A stretch of DNA of 64,000 nucleotides from assembly GCF_024508315.1 (NCBI RefSeq), contig NZ_CP101987.1, positions 1,426,001 to 1,490,000 on the forward strand. Reading direction: 5' to 3'. Under the pieces are notes generated by a model. That model did not search any database. It was not told where the DNA came from and worked only from the letters and a program-made list of their open reading frames with translations. Shown here piece after piece: positions 7,695-17,222 of this stretch (the stretch's first letter is position 1; each line of letters begins with the position of its first letter). The position numbers and the translations under genes were made by a program. Source of the stretch: Cellulomonas xiejunii. GTDB lineage: Bacteria; Actinomycetota; Actinomycetes; Actinomycetales; Cellulomonadaceae.

Positions 7695-8690
7695 ATGGAC
7701 GGGGCAGCGAGTGGTGGGCGATCCGGGGTGTCCGCGGGCGGGCGACCCGCTCGAGGCGTGGGCGGGCGTGCGGTACCCCCGGGGGAGACGGCGCCGCCGC
7801 GCCCGGTGCCGGTGCTCGTCCACGTCCACGGTCAGGAGCGTTCGACCGGCGTCGAGCCCCAGACGGTGCAGCGCCTGGCGCACGCAGGTCGTCTCGTGCG
7901 CGTCCGGCGCGGCACGTACGTCGGCGCCGACGACTGGCGTGAGCTCGACGACCGCGCGCGTCACGTCGTCCAGGTCCAGGCCGTCCTCGCCGTCGCGAGG
8001 CGGCCGCCGGTCTTCTCCCACTGGTCGGCCGCGGCCGTGCTCGGGCTGCCGGGCGTCGGCCGTCGCGACGGCGGCGTGCATGTCGTGCGGGGGCCCGCCG
8101 GTGGTGGCCGGTCGCACGGCGACGTCGTTCGGCACGCCGTCGCAGGCTCTGTCGACGTCACGGTCGTGGACGGGATCACGGTCACGTCCCCGGCACGGAC
8201 CGTCGTCGACCTCGCCCGGGTCGGCGGCGTCGTGACGGGAGTAGCGGCAGCGGACGCGGCGGTGCGCCACGGTCTGGTGACCGTCGAGGACCTGCATGCC
8301 GAGGTCGAGCGCGCGGGTCAGGGACGCGGGGTCCGGGCGGCACGGCGCACGGCCGCGCTCGTCGACGCACGGTCGGAGTCACCGGGTGAGTCGTTGAGCC
8401 GCGTCCGCATGGCCGAGTGGGGCCTGGGTGCACCCGTCCTCCAGCACGAGGTACGGGACCGGCACGGACTCGTCGGACGCGTCGACTTCTGGTGGCCCGT
8501 GCACGGTGTGGTCGGAGAGTTCGACGGGCGCACCAAGTACGGCTCCGACGCTGCAGACGTGCTCTGGGAGGAGAAGCTGCGAGAGGACAGGCTCCGGGCC
8601 GCCGGTCTACGAGTCGCGCGCTGGACCTGGCAGGACGCGTGGGCGGGCGTACCGATGATCGCGCGCCTTCGCGCTGCGGGCGTGCGCTGA
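7695..8690 (+). CDS. AbiEi-type winged-helix / DUF559 (Vsr-like) fusion protein
   Basis: 331 residues from the ATG at 7695; a GTG at 7641 would add 18 residues but lies at the edge of the repeat array. The N-terminal part (about residues 40-75) resembles the winged helix of AbiEi-type antitoxin proteins, with LAHAGRLVRVRRGTYVG. The C-terminal ~100 residues are DUF559, related to very-short-patch-repair nucleases: a PD-(D/E)xK-like set can be read as D264 (RVDFWW), E275-x-D277 (GEFDG) and K281 (TKYG), then EEKLREDRL and a C-terminal RWTWQDAW. No partner toxin is adjacent. Upstream and downstream lie arrays of one 20-bp repeat, which could be its binding sites. No good ribosome site is seen. 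Confidence 0.8.
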   Translation: MDGAASGGRSGVSAGGRPARGVGGRAVPPGETAPPRPVPVLVHVHGQERSTGVEPQTVQRLAHAGRLVRVRRGTYVGADDWRELDDRARHVVQVQAVLAVARRPPVFSHWSAAAVLGLPGVGRRDGGVHVVRGPAGGGRSHGDVVRHAVAGSVDVTVVDGITVTSPARTVVDLARVGGVVTGVAAADAAVRHGLVTVEDLHAEVERAGQGRGVRAARRTAALVDARSESPGESLSRVRMAEWGLGAPVLQHEVRDRHGLVGRVDFWWPVHGVVGEFDGRTKYGSDAADVLWEEKLREDRLRAAGLRVARWTWQDAWAGVPMIARLRAAGVR

Positions 8691-8720
8691 CCACCGGCCG
8701 ACGCCAGGGGGCGGTTCGCC

Positions 8721-8850
8721 GAGCGCGGTACCTCCTCCTCGAGCGCGGTACCTGCCCGCTGAGCGCGGTACTCGTTTGACCCGCGCTCGGTGGGTGAGTG
8801 CCGCGCTCCGGAGGTGAGTGCCGCGGTCGGGGGTGAGTGGTGCGCTCGGT
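8721..8850. repeat. Right array of 20-bp repeats
   Basis: GAGCGCGGTAC recurs at 8721, 8741 and 8761 (20-bp period). The unit then appears inverted, CCGCGCTCGG or a variant, at 8781, 8801 and 8821, with a decayed copy near 8841. The array begins 30 nt after the DUF559 stop and ends about 60 nt before rph. It mirrors the left array. Confidence 0.9.
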
Positions 8851-8896
8851 GGTGCGGCGGCGGTGGGCCGGTTCGGAGGGTGGCCGTCGGGGACCG

Positions 8897-8902
8897 TAGG
8901 GT
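8897..8902 (+). promoter_or_regulatory. -10 element TAGGGT of rph
   Basis: TAGGGT lies 7 nt before the rph ATG, suggesting a leaderless transcript starting just beyond the repeat array. Confidence 0.45.
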
Positions 8903-8909
8903 CGTGGGC

Positions 8910-9755
8910 ATGGTGAGTGCCGGTGGGTCGAGTGCAGGTGTCGGGACGGTTGCGGGCGGCGGTGCGAGCGCCGGGGCTGTCGTGCGGGTCGACGGGCGGC
9001 GGGCGGACGAGCTGCGGCCCGTGACGATCACGCGGCGGTTCCTCGACGCGGGCGAGGGGTCGGTGCTCGTGGAGTTCGGCGGGACGAAGGTGCTGTGCGT
9101 GGCGTCGTTCACCGAGGGTGTGCCGCGCTGGCGCAAGGGCTCGGGCGAGGGCTGGGTGACGGCCGAGTACGCGATGCTGCCACGGGCCACGAACAGCCGG
9201 TCGGACCGCGAGTCGGTGCGCGGCAAGGTCGGCGGGCGCACGCACGAGATCTCCCGGCTCATCGGTCGCTCGCTGCGCGCGGTGATCGACGTCACGGCCC
9301 TCGGCGAGAACACGATCGTGCTCGATTGCGACGTGCTGCAGGCCGACGGTGGCACCCGCACGGCCGCCATCACCGGTGCGTACGTCGCGCTCGCGGACGC
9401 GGTGGCGTGGGCCACGCAGAAGCGTCTGGTGAAGCCGGGCCGGAAGGTGCTGCGCGACTCCGTGGCGGCCGTGAGCGTCGGCATCGTCGACGGCGTCCCC
9501 GTCCTGGACCTGCCGTACGTGGAGGACGTCCGCGCCGAGACGGACATGAACGTGGTGACGACGGGCTCGGGGGCCTTCGTCGAGGTGCAGGGCACCGCGG
9601 AGCAGGCGCCGTTCGCCCGCGCGGAGCTCGACGCGCTGCTCGACCTCGCCCTGGCGGGCACCGCCCAGCTCGCGGCGCTGCAGGCCGCCGTGCTGGCGGC
9701 CCCCGCGGGTGACGGCTCGGCGACGCGGGCCGCGGGCGCGGCTCCCGCCTCGTGA
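8910..9755 (+). CDS. rph: Ribonuclease PH
   Basis: 281 residues. Phosphorolytic 3'-5' exoribonuclease that trims tRNA 3' ends. The core starts at [16 protein letters not shown] (about residue 25), with [27 protein letters not shown], the [17 protein letters not shown] block and [18 protein letters not shown]. About 25 Gly/Ala/Ser-rich residues precede the usual start, so an internal start is possible, but the ATG at 8910 has a well-placed -10 element. The TGA overlaps the GTG of rdgB. Confidence 0.95.
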   Translation: MVSAGGSSAGVGTVAGGGASAGAVVRVDGRRADELRPVTITRRFLDAGEGSVLVEFGGTKVLCVASFTEGVPRWRKGSGEGWVTAEYAMLPRATNSRSDRESVRGKVGGRTHEISRLIGRSLRAVIDVTALGENTIVLDCDVLQADGGTRTAAITGAYVALADAVAWATQKRLVKPGRKVLRDSVAAVSVGIVDGVPVLDLPYVEDVRAETDMNVVTTGSGAFVEVQGTAEQAPFARAELDALLDLALAGTAQLAALQAAVLAAPAGDGSATRAAGAAPAS

Positions 9756-10401
9756 CGGCCTCCGACGCGCCCCGGGGCGTGGACGTCCCGCCGGGCGCGC
9801 GCCTCGTCCTCGCCACGCACAACGCGCACAAGGTGGCCGAGCTGCGCGCGATCCTCGCGCCGGTGCTCCCGACGCTCGACCCCGGCGCCGTGATCGGTGC
9901 GCGCGACGTGCACGCGCCTGAGCCGGTCGAGGACGGCGTGACGTTCGAGGAGAACGCGCTGATCAAGGCACGCGCGCTCGCGGCGGCGACCGGGCTGCCC
10001 GCCGTCGCCGACGACTCGGGTCTGAGCGTCGACGTGCTCGGTGGCGCTCCCGGGATCTTCTCGGCTCGCTGGGCGGGCCGTCACGGGGACGACGCCGCGA
10101 ACCTCGCCCTGCTGCTCGCGCAGCTCGCCGACGTCCCGTCCGCGCACCGCCGCGCACGGTTCGTGTGCGCCGCCGCGCTGGTGACGCCCGAGGGCACCGA
10201 GCACGTCGAGGTCGGGACGCTCGAGGGCACGCTGGCGGCAGCCCCGCGCGGCGAGCACGGCTTCGGCTACGACCCGGTGCTCGTCCCCCTGGGTGAGACC
10301 CGTACGTGCGCCGAGCTCACCCCGGAGGAGAAGAACGCGATCAGCCACCGCGGGCAGGCGTTCCGCGCGCTCGTGCCCCACCTCGTGGCGGCACTGCGGG
10401 C

Positions 10402-10405
<4 letters not shown>
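9752..10405 (+). CDS. rdgB: RdgB/HAM1 non-canonical purine NTP pyrophosphatase
   Basis: 217 residues. Hydrolyses ITP, XTP and dITP to monophosphates, keeping deaminated purines out of nucleic acids. The family signature [12 protein letters not shown] is at about residues 18-29, followed by [17 protein letters not shown] and the C-terminal [25 protein letters not shown]. Translationally coupled to rph by a GTGA overlap and to the downstream ABC-F gene by an ATGA overlap; the rph-rdgB order is conserved in actinobacteria. Confidence 0.95.
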
Positions 10406-12063
<1,658 letters not shown>

Positions 12064-12079
12064 CGCGACGGGAGCGCCG

Positions 12080-12634
12080 TCAGGGCAGGCGGCCCACCCA
12101 CGCCATCGCCTGACGCAGCAGCAGGCCCTGGCCGCCGTTCATCTCGACCTGCACGGCCTCGGTGCAGGCTTCCTCGGGCGTGAGCCACGCGAGGTCCAGC
12201 GCGTCCTGCTGCGGACGGCAGTCGCCGGTGACGGGCACGACGTAGGCCAGGGACACCGCGTGCTGGCGCGGGTCGTGGTACGGCGTGACGCCGGGCGTCG
12301 GGAAGTACTCGGCCACCGTGAACGGCTGCGGTGACGCCGGGACCTGGGGCAGCGCCACCGGTCCGAGGTCCTTCTCGATGTGCCGCAGCAGCGCGTCACG
12401 GATCCGCTCGTGGTACATGACGCGCCCGGACACGAGCGCACGGGACATGACGCCCTCGCGCGTCGCGCGCAGCAGCAGGCCGACGGCGACGACGTCACCC
12501 GACTCGTCGACGCGGACGGGGATCGCGTCGACGTACAGGATCGGCAGCTGGCTGCGGGCTGTCGCCATCTGCTCGGCCGACAGCCAGCCGGCGGGGCGCT
12601 CGGGACCAGGGGGGTACTCGGCGGAGGCGGTCAC
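12080..12634 (-). CDS. NUDIX-like DUF4916 protein
   Basis: 184 residues from a GTG at 12634, preceded by GGAGGAGGT about 12 nt upstream. The protein opens WLSAEQMATARSQLPILYVDAIPV and ends in a LAWLTPEEA segment, typical of DUF4916, a NUDIX-fold family in actinobacteria. A complete NUDIX box is not evident, so hydrolase activity is doubtful. It is divergent from thioredoxin and converges with the ABC-F gene, whose stop is 16 nt away. Role unknown. Confidence 0.75.
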   Translation of the reverse strand: MTASAEYPPGPERPAGWLSAEQMATARSQLPILYVDAIPVRVDESGDVVAVGLLLRATREGVMSRALVSGRVMYHERIRDALLRHIEKDLGPVALPQVPASPQPFTVAEYFPTPGVTPYHDPRQHAVSLAYVVPVTGDCRPQQDALDLAWLTPEEACTEAVQVEMNGGQGLLLRQAMAWVGRLP

Positions 12635-12756
12635 CGTGCAGTTGTACCTCCTCCGTGGCCGGTGGGCCGCATCGCCTCGCGACCGGGCGTCGGAGGGAAT
12701 AGCCGTGGAGTGCGGGGCGCTGTAGGCACCGAACCCCGCAGGATGGAGAGACACCC

Positions 12757-13125
12757 ATGGCTACCACCACGCTGACCGCCGACACGATCGCCGACACCAT
12801 CAAGGACAACGAGATCGTCCTCGTCGACTTCTGGGCGTCGTGGTGCGGACCGTGCCGCATGTTCGGCCCCGTGTTCGAGGCGTCGAGCGAGCAGCACCCC
12901 GACATCGTGCACGCGAAGGTCGACACGGAGGCCGAGCAGCAGCTGGCCGCGGAGCTCCAGATCAGCTCGATCCCGACGCTCATGGCGTTCCGGGACGGCG
13001 TCCTGGTGTTCAACCAGGCAGGTGCGCTGCCGGCGCCGTCGCTCGAGCAGGTCGTCACGGCCGTCAAGGAGCTCGACATGGACGAGGTCCGGGCCAAGCT
13101 CGCGGAGCGCCAGACGCAGGTCTGA
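12757..13125 (+). CDS. trxA: Thioredoxin
   Basis: 122 residues. Reduces protein disulfides using electrons from thioredoxin reductase. The active site WCGPC is at residues 29-33, after VDFWAS, and the cis-proline segment SSIPTLMAF follows. About 12 extra residues at the C-terminus form a charged helix. GGATGGAGAG upstream of the ATG is the ribosome site. A GGGAAT at 12695-12700 resembles the -35 of the disulfide-stress factor SigR/SigH, but the expected GTT 18-19 nt downstream is imperfect (GCT), so that control is only a possibility. Confidence 0.95.
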   Translation: MATTTLTADTIADTIKDNEIVLVDFWASWCGPCRMFGPVFEASSEQHPDIVHAKVDTEAEQQLAAELQISSIPTLMAFRDGVLVFNQAGALPAPSLEQVVTAVKELDMDEVRAKLAERQTQV

Positions 13126-13140
13126 GCAGGCTCCACACGC

Positions 13141-13169
13141 GGCGGAGGACCCCGGAAGGGGCCTCCGCC
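13141..13169 (+). terminator. Hairpin terminator of trxA
   Basis: GGCGGAGG and CCCC pair with GGGG and CCTCCGCC around a GGAA tetraloop, with a single bulged A at 13149. It starts 16 nt after the trxA stop. Confidence 0.75.
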
Positions 13170-13176
13170 GCTTCCA

Positions 13177-13205
13177 GTTGACGCGTGTCAACGAACTGTT
13201 AGCGT
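13177..13205 (+). promoter_or_regulatory. Promoter/operator candidate of the GH81 gene
   Basis: GTTGAC-GCGT-GTCAAC at 13177-13192 is an inverted repeat. Its TTGACG (13178) can serve as a -35 with TAGCGT at 13200-13205 as a -10, 16 bp apart. A regulator binding the repeat would overlap the -35. The mRNA leader would be about 140 nt. Confidence 0.4.
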
Positions 13206-13354
13206 GGTGATCACAGACCGCACTCATCGCAGCACGGCCAACGGGGGCCGTGCGGGGAGCGTCGCGGTGCACAGCAACGGCGCGGTGCACCGTTCTCACA
13301 GGGCGACACCTCGCGCGCTCGATGCGTGAGCTGGTCGCCTGGGGGCATCACACC

Positions 13355-16300
13355 ATGTCAACACAGCTCAGGACCCCACGGGGGTCCCAGTTCGACCGTG
13401 CCCGGAGCACGGTGAGCGCACCGTCACGAGCTCGTGTGGCGGCGTGCACGGCACTCGCGCTCGCGGTCGCCACCGCACTCGTCGTCGTCCCGACGGACCG
13501 TTCCGTGGCCGCCGAGGGCGTCGTCGACGTCGGTGCCGGTGGCTACGCGGCCGCACCCGTCGGCCCGACGCCGGAGGGCTGCGACTCGGTCGAGGCCGAC
13601 CCCCGCGCGGCGCTCACCGCGGACGCGCCGAAGGGTCCGCTGCCCACGAACGACTGGTGGTCGTCCCTGCTGTACAAGCGGCTCGACTGCCGTATGAGCG
13701 AGCCGCTGCACGCGCATCCCGCGTCGTACCAGCCGACGCCCGGGGGCCTCGGGCTGTCCGCCCCGCGTGAGGCGACCCTGTCCGGCACGCCCGGCGGGAT
13801 CGGCGAGTTCCACTTCGGGTTTCAGCAGGACGTGGTGGTCGGCGTCGCGGGGCTCGACGCGCCGACCGTGCAGGTCGCAGGCTGGACCGACTGGACGGTC
13901 ACACCCTCGTGGTCCGACGGGACGCGCAGCCTGCGAGCAACGATCGGGCATGGGCTGCCCACCTCCTGGTACCACCTCGAGGGGGGTGACGCCCTGCTGA
14001 CCTCCGCGCACGACGTGCGCGTCTGGGCGCGTGACGGCGCGACCCTCGGGTTCACCGCGAACGGGCACGACTACGCCGCGTTCGCTCCCACAGGCGCCTC
14101 CTGGCAGGTCTCGGGGTCGACGATGCGGTCCTCGCTCGCGGGACGGGGATACCTGGCCGTCACCGCTCTCGCGACGGCTGCGGACGCGACCGACGCGGAC
14201 CGGGCCGCCGCACTCGACGCCGTCGCCGGCTCCGCGTTCGCCGAGGTCACCAGCACCGTCGCCGACTACACCTACGACGCGGCTCGCGCGGTGGTGCGCA
14301 CGACCTACGAGATCGGCACGACGACGCTCGAGGGCTACGCCGACGGGGCGGTCGTCGCGCTGTACCCGCACCAGCAGCGCTACCTCACCGCTGTGGACGG
14401 GGACGAGCTCGACGCGACCTACCCGAGCCCGCGCGGGGCGATGACGGCCTACGCGGACACGACCTCCTTCACCACGACGACCCCGTTCACCGGCATCCTG
14501 CCGGAGATCCCCGCGGTCGCCACGTCGTCCGGCAGCGACCGCGCGACGCTCGACCGGCTCCTCGCGGAGGTCGCGGCCGACCCGCTGCCGATCCTGCGGG
14601 CCGACACCTACTGGACCGGCAAGGCGCTGGGCCGCGCCACCCGGATCGTCGAGATCGCCGACCAGCTGGGTGAGACCGAGATCCGCGACACGACGCTCGG
14701 CCTGGTCCGCGACACGCTCACCGAGTGGTTCACGGCGACGCCGGGCAAGCGCGAGCAGGTGTTCGCGTACGACGAGCGGTGGGGCACGCTCATCGGCTAC
14801 CCGGCCTCCTACGGCTCGGACACCGAGCTCAACGACCACCACTTCCACTACGGCTACTTCATCGCGGCCGCCGCGACGCTCGCCCGGTTCGACCCGCAGT
14901 GGGCCTCCGACGAGCAGTACGGCGGCATGGTGGACCTGCTGATCCGCGACGCCAACGGGTACGACCGGGCCGAGACCCGCTTCCCGTACCTGCGGGACTT
15001 CGACATCTACGCGGGCCACGACTGGGCCTCCGGGCACGGGGCGTTCGCCGCGGGCAACAACCAGGAGTCGAGCTCCGAGGGGCAGAACTTCGCCGGGGCC
15101 CTCGTGCAGTGGGGCGAGGCGACCGGGGACACGGCGGTCCGGGATGCCGGTGCCTACCTGTACGCGACGCAGGCCGCGGCGATCCAGGAGTACTGGTTCG
15201 ACCAGGCGGGCGCGATCCCTGACGGCTTCGGCCACACGACCCTGGGGATGGTCTGGGGAGACGGAGGGACGTACTCGACGTGGTTCTCCGGCGAGGCCGA
15301 GATGATCCAGGGCATCAACACGCTGCCGATCACCGGGTCGCACCTGTACCTGGGCCTCCGTCCGGACGACGTCGTGTCCAACTACGCCGAGCTCGTCGAC
15401 GCGAACGGCGGCAAGCCCACCGTGTGGCAGGACATCCTGTGGAGCTACCTCGCGCTCGGTGACGGCGAGGAGGCGCTCCGGCAGCTCCGCGCGGACCCCG
15501 GCTACCCCATCGAGGAGGGCGAGTCGCGGGCGCACACGTTCCACTGGGTGGCCAACCTGGCGGCGCTGGGCAACCTCGACCCCACGGTGCGCGGGTCGAG
15601 CCCGCTGTCGGCGGTGTTCGTCAAGGACGGTCGGCGCACCTACGTGGCGGCGAACGTGACGTCACGCGCGCGCACCGTGACCTTCGGCGACGGGACGCGT
15701 CTCGAGGTCCCCGCCGGCCGCACGGTGACGTCGGGCGCCTTCTCCTGGTCCGGCGGCGGCGCGGTGGGCGGACCGGGTGAGCCGACGCCCACGGCGACGC
15801 CGAAGCCGACGGCGACTGCGACGCCGAAGCCGACGGCGACGGCGACGCCGAAGCCGACGGCGACTGCGACGCCCAAGCCGACGGCGACTGCGACGCCCAA
15901 GCCGACGGCGACCCCGAAGCCGACGGCGACCCCGAAGCCGACGGCGACCCCGAAGCCGACGGCGACCCCGAAGCCGACGGCGACCCCGAAGCCCACCGTG
16001 ACCCCGACACCGACGGCGACGCCGGGGCCGACCACCGGGCTCGTGCTGGCGTTCGGTGGGAACGGCCGGCTCGTACCGGCTCCCGGCAGCCCGGGGACGA
16101 TCCAGCTGGCTCCCTCCCGCGGGATCGACACGGCGACGGAACCGCCGGACGCGGTCGTCCTGCAGGCCACCGGGCTGACCGCGAGGGCGACCGGTGGGGC
16201 GACGGCGTTCGACATCGGTCTGGACGCCGGGAACCGCGTCGGCAACGGGACACGGGTCTCGGTGCAGTACGACCTGACCGGTGACGGCACGTGGGACCGC

Positions 16301-16501
16301 GTCGAGGTGTACCGGTACTTCGCGACGGACCCGCTGCCGGGTGCCGAGAGGTACACCCACCTCGTGGGTCTGGACAGGGCGACCGGCGCGATCGGTGACC
16401 TGAAGGGCGGCACGGTGCGGGTGGCGCTGTGGAACGCGATCGGCAGCTCGCCGACCACGGTCGGCGTGGGCGACTCGGTGCTGACCCTGCCCTTCCGCTG
16501 A
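13355..16501 (+). CDS. Secreted GH81 endo-beta-1,3-glucanase with C-terminal domain
   Basis: 1048 residues. Degrades beta-1,3-glucan, probably fungal or yeast cell wall, outside the cell. A long basic N-terminus precedes a hydrophobic segment (about residues 28-50) ending SVAA, a Sec signal. The GH81 catalytic region covers about 80-800: NDWWSSLLYKRL near the front, LNDHHFHYGYF near residue 493 (catalytic aspartate region) and NNQESSSEGQNF near 570 (catalytic glutamate region). Next come a Thr/Pro/Lys linker (about 810-890) and a final ~150-residue domain with GDGTWDRVEVYRYF, probably a glucan-binding module. ATG at 13355 has GGGGG upstream; an in-frame ATG at 13322 is an alternative. Confidence 0.92.
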   Translation: MSTQLRTPRGSQFDRARSTVSAPSRARVAACTALALAVATALVVVPTDRSVAAEGVVDVGAGGYAAAPVGPTPEGCDSVEADPRAALTADAPKGPLPTNDWWSSLLYKRLDCRMSEPLHAHPASYQPTPGGLGLSAPREATLSGTPGGIGEFHFGFQQDVVVGVAGLDAPTVQVAGWTDWTVTPSWSDGTRSLRATIGHGLPTSWYHLEGGDALLTSAHDVRVWARDGATLGFTANGHDYAAFAPTGASWQVSGSTMRSSLAGRGYLAVTALATAADATDADRAAALDAVAGSAFAEVTSTVADYTYDAARAVVRTTYEIGTTTLEGYADGAVVALYPHQQRYLTAVDGDELDATYPSPRGAMTAYADTTSFTTTTPFTGILPEIPAVATSSGSDRATLDRLLAEVAADPLPILRADTYWTGKALGRATRIVEIADQLGETEIRDTTLGLVRDTLTEWFTATPGKREQVFAYDERWGTLIGYPASYGSDTELNDHHFHYGYFIAAAATLARFDPQWASDEQYGGMVDLLIRDANGYDRAETRFPYLRDFDIYAGHDWASGHGAFAAGNNQESSSEGQNFAGALVQWGEATGDTAVRDAGAYLYATQAAAIQEYWFDQAGAIPDGFGHTTLGMVWGDGGTYSTWFSGEAEMIQGINTLPITGSHLYLGLRPDDVVSNYAELVDANGGKPTVWQDILWSYLALGDGEEALRQLRADPGYPIEEGESRAHTFHWVANLAALGNLDPTVRGSSPLSAVFVKDGRRTYVAANVTSRARTVTFGDGTRLEVPAGRTVTSGAFSWSGGGAVGGPGEPTPTATPKPTATATPKPTATATPKPTATATPKPTATATPKPTATPKPTATPKPTATPKPTATPKPTATPKPTVTPTPTATPGPTTGLVLAFGGNGRLVPAPGSPGTIQLAPSRGIDTATEPPDAVVLQATGLTARATGGATAFDIGLDAGNRVGNGTRVSVQYDLTGDGTWDRVEVYRYFATDPLPGAERYTHLVGLDRATGAIGDLKGGTVRVALWNAIGSSPTTVGVGDSVLTLPFR
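15780..16037 (+). repeat. Coding tandem repeats of the TATPKP linker
   Basis: The linker is encoded by tandem units of 24 bp (TATATPKP type) followed by at least five near-identical 18-bp units (TPKPTA type) around 15900-15990. Units are multiples of three, so copy-number change alters linker length without frameshift. Synonymous differences are few, which indicates recent expansion. Confidence 0.9.
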
Positions 16502-16511
16502 GGGACGGACG

Positions 16512-16549
16512 ACGACAGGGCCGGGGCGCGTGCGCCCTGGCCCTGTCGT
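16512..16549. terminator. Bidirectional hairpin terminator
   Basis: ACGACAGGGCCGGGGCGC pairs over 18 bp (one G-T pair) with 16532-16549 around a 2-nt gap. It lies 11 nt after the GH81 stop and 3 nt short of the tRNA-Leu 3' CCA on the other strand, so it can stop both transcripts. Confidence 0.8.
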
Positions 16550-16554
16550 GGTGG

Positions 16555-16637
16555 TGCGGGAGGCGGGAGTCGAACCCGCACGCCCTTGCGGGCACCAGGA
16601 CCTAAACCTGGCGTGGCTGCCGTTTCACCACTCCCGC
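16555..16637 (-). tRNA. tRNA-Leu (anticodon TAG)
   Basis: On the minus strand GCGGGAG pairs with CTCCCGC as acceptor stem. The anticodon stem CCAGG/CCTGG encloses loop TTTAGGT with anticodon TAG. A long variable arm (TGCCCGCAAGGGCGT) marks a class II tRNA, and the T-arm has GGTTCGACTCC. The discriminator A is followed by an encoded CCA (16552-16554). Confidence 0.95.
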
Positions 16638-16679
16638 GTGCGCCCCGAGTCTGGCACGCGTGCCGCGCCCGGGCTGTCC

Positions 16680-17147
16680 TCAGTCGATGCCGAGGTCGCG
16701 ACGCAGCTTCGCCACGTGTCCCGTCGCCCGGACGTTGTACTGCGCGAGCGCCACCGTTCCTTGCGGGTCGACGACGACCGTCGAGCGGATCACGCCGGTG
16801 TACGTGCGTCCGTAGTTCGTCTTCTCGCCCCACGCACCCCAGGCCTCGAGCGTCTCGTGGTCCGGGTCGGAGAGCAGGGGGAACGTGAGGCCCTCCTGCT
16901 CCGCGAACGCCGTGAGCTTCTCGAGCGGGTCGGGTGAGACGCCGATGACCTCGTAGCCCGCTGCGGTGAGCGAGGCCAGCGAGTCGCGGAAGTCGCACGC
17001 CTGCTTCGTGCACCCGGGGGTGCCCGCCGCGGGGTAGAAGTACACGACGACCGAGCGGCCGCGCAGGTCCTTCAGGGAGACCCGGTCGCCGGTCGTGCTG
17101 GGGAGCGAGAGGGCGGGCGCCGGGTCTCCGACGGTGAGGCGAGGCAC
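16680..17147 (-). CDS. bcp: Peroxiredoxin, Bcp/PrxQ type
   Basis: 155 residues. Thiol peroxidase reducing hydrogen peroxide and organic hydroperoxides, recharged by thioredoxin. The motif TPGCTKQACDFRD holds the peroxidatic C46 and the resolving C51, the C-x4-C arrangement of Bcp/PrxQ. The GTG at 17147 has AGGAG 8 nt upstream, and the upstream open frame is discarded. It diverges from the GroES-like gene and converges with tRNA-Leu. Confidence 0.93.
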   Translation of the reverse strand: MPRLTVGDPAPALSLPSTTGDRVSLKDLRGRSVVVYFYPAAGTPGCTKQACDFRDSLASLTAAGYEVIGVSPDPLEKLTAFAEQEGLTFPLLSDPDHETLEAWGAWGEKTNYGRTYTGVIRSTVVVDPQGTVALAQYNVRATGHVAKLRRDLGID

Positions 17148-17209
17148 GGGTTCACTCCTGCGGGATCGGGGACGGGGGACGACCTGCGCCAGCCTAGATC
17201 GCCGGGGGG

Positions 17210-17215
17210 TAGCGT
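17210..17215 (+). promoter_or_regulatory. -10 element TAGCGT of the GroES-like gene
   Basis: TAGCGT lies exactly 7 nt before the GTG at 17223; no ribosome site is present, consistent with a leaderless mRNA. Confidence 0.5.
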
Positions 17216-17222
17216 CGGCGAC

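Larger units (their letters stand above)
7529..8850. mobile_element. Candidate mobile unit: DUF559 gene between mirrored repeat arrays
   Basis: Two arrays of the same 20-bp unit bracket a single gene and split the MBL-rph gene pair. Outer repeats carry GGCAC and inner repeats carry GGTAC. The order at the left end (forward C-type, then reverse T-type) mirrors that at the right end (forward T-type, then reverse C-type), so the whole block is close to an inverted repeat around the gene. No transposase and no clear target-site duplication are visible, so mobility is inferred. Confidence 0.35.

Noticed and set aside
7529..8850. CRISPR array
   Set aside because: The repeats are about 11-12 bp in a 20-bp period with near-identical spacing sequence, change orientation within each array, and have no cas genes nearby.
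12080..12634. Active NUDIX hydrolase
   Set aside because: The fold is likely but the GX5EX7REUXEEXGU box cannot be read, unlike in the NrtR protein at 28438.
12695..12724. SigR/SigH promoter of thioredoxin
   Set aside because: GGGAAT is present, but the expected GTT at 18-19 nt is GCT; kept only as a remark, not as a feature.
15780..16037. Non-coding satellite or CRISPR-like repeat
   Set aside because: It is in frame, encodes a TATPKP linker and lies inside the GH81 gene; units are multiples of three.
17148..17222. CIRCE element upstream of the GroES-like gene
   Set aside because: No TTAGCACTC-N9-GAGTGCTAA or recognisable variant was found.
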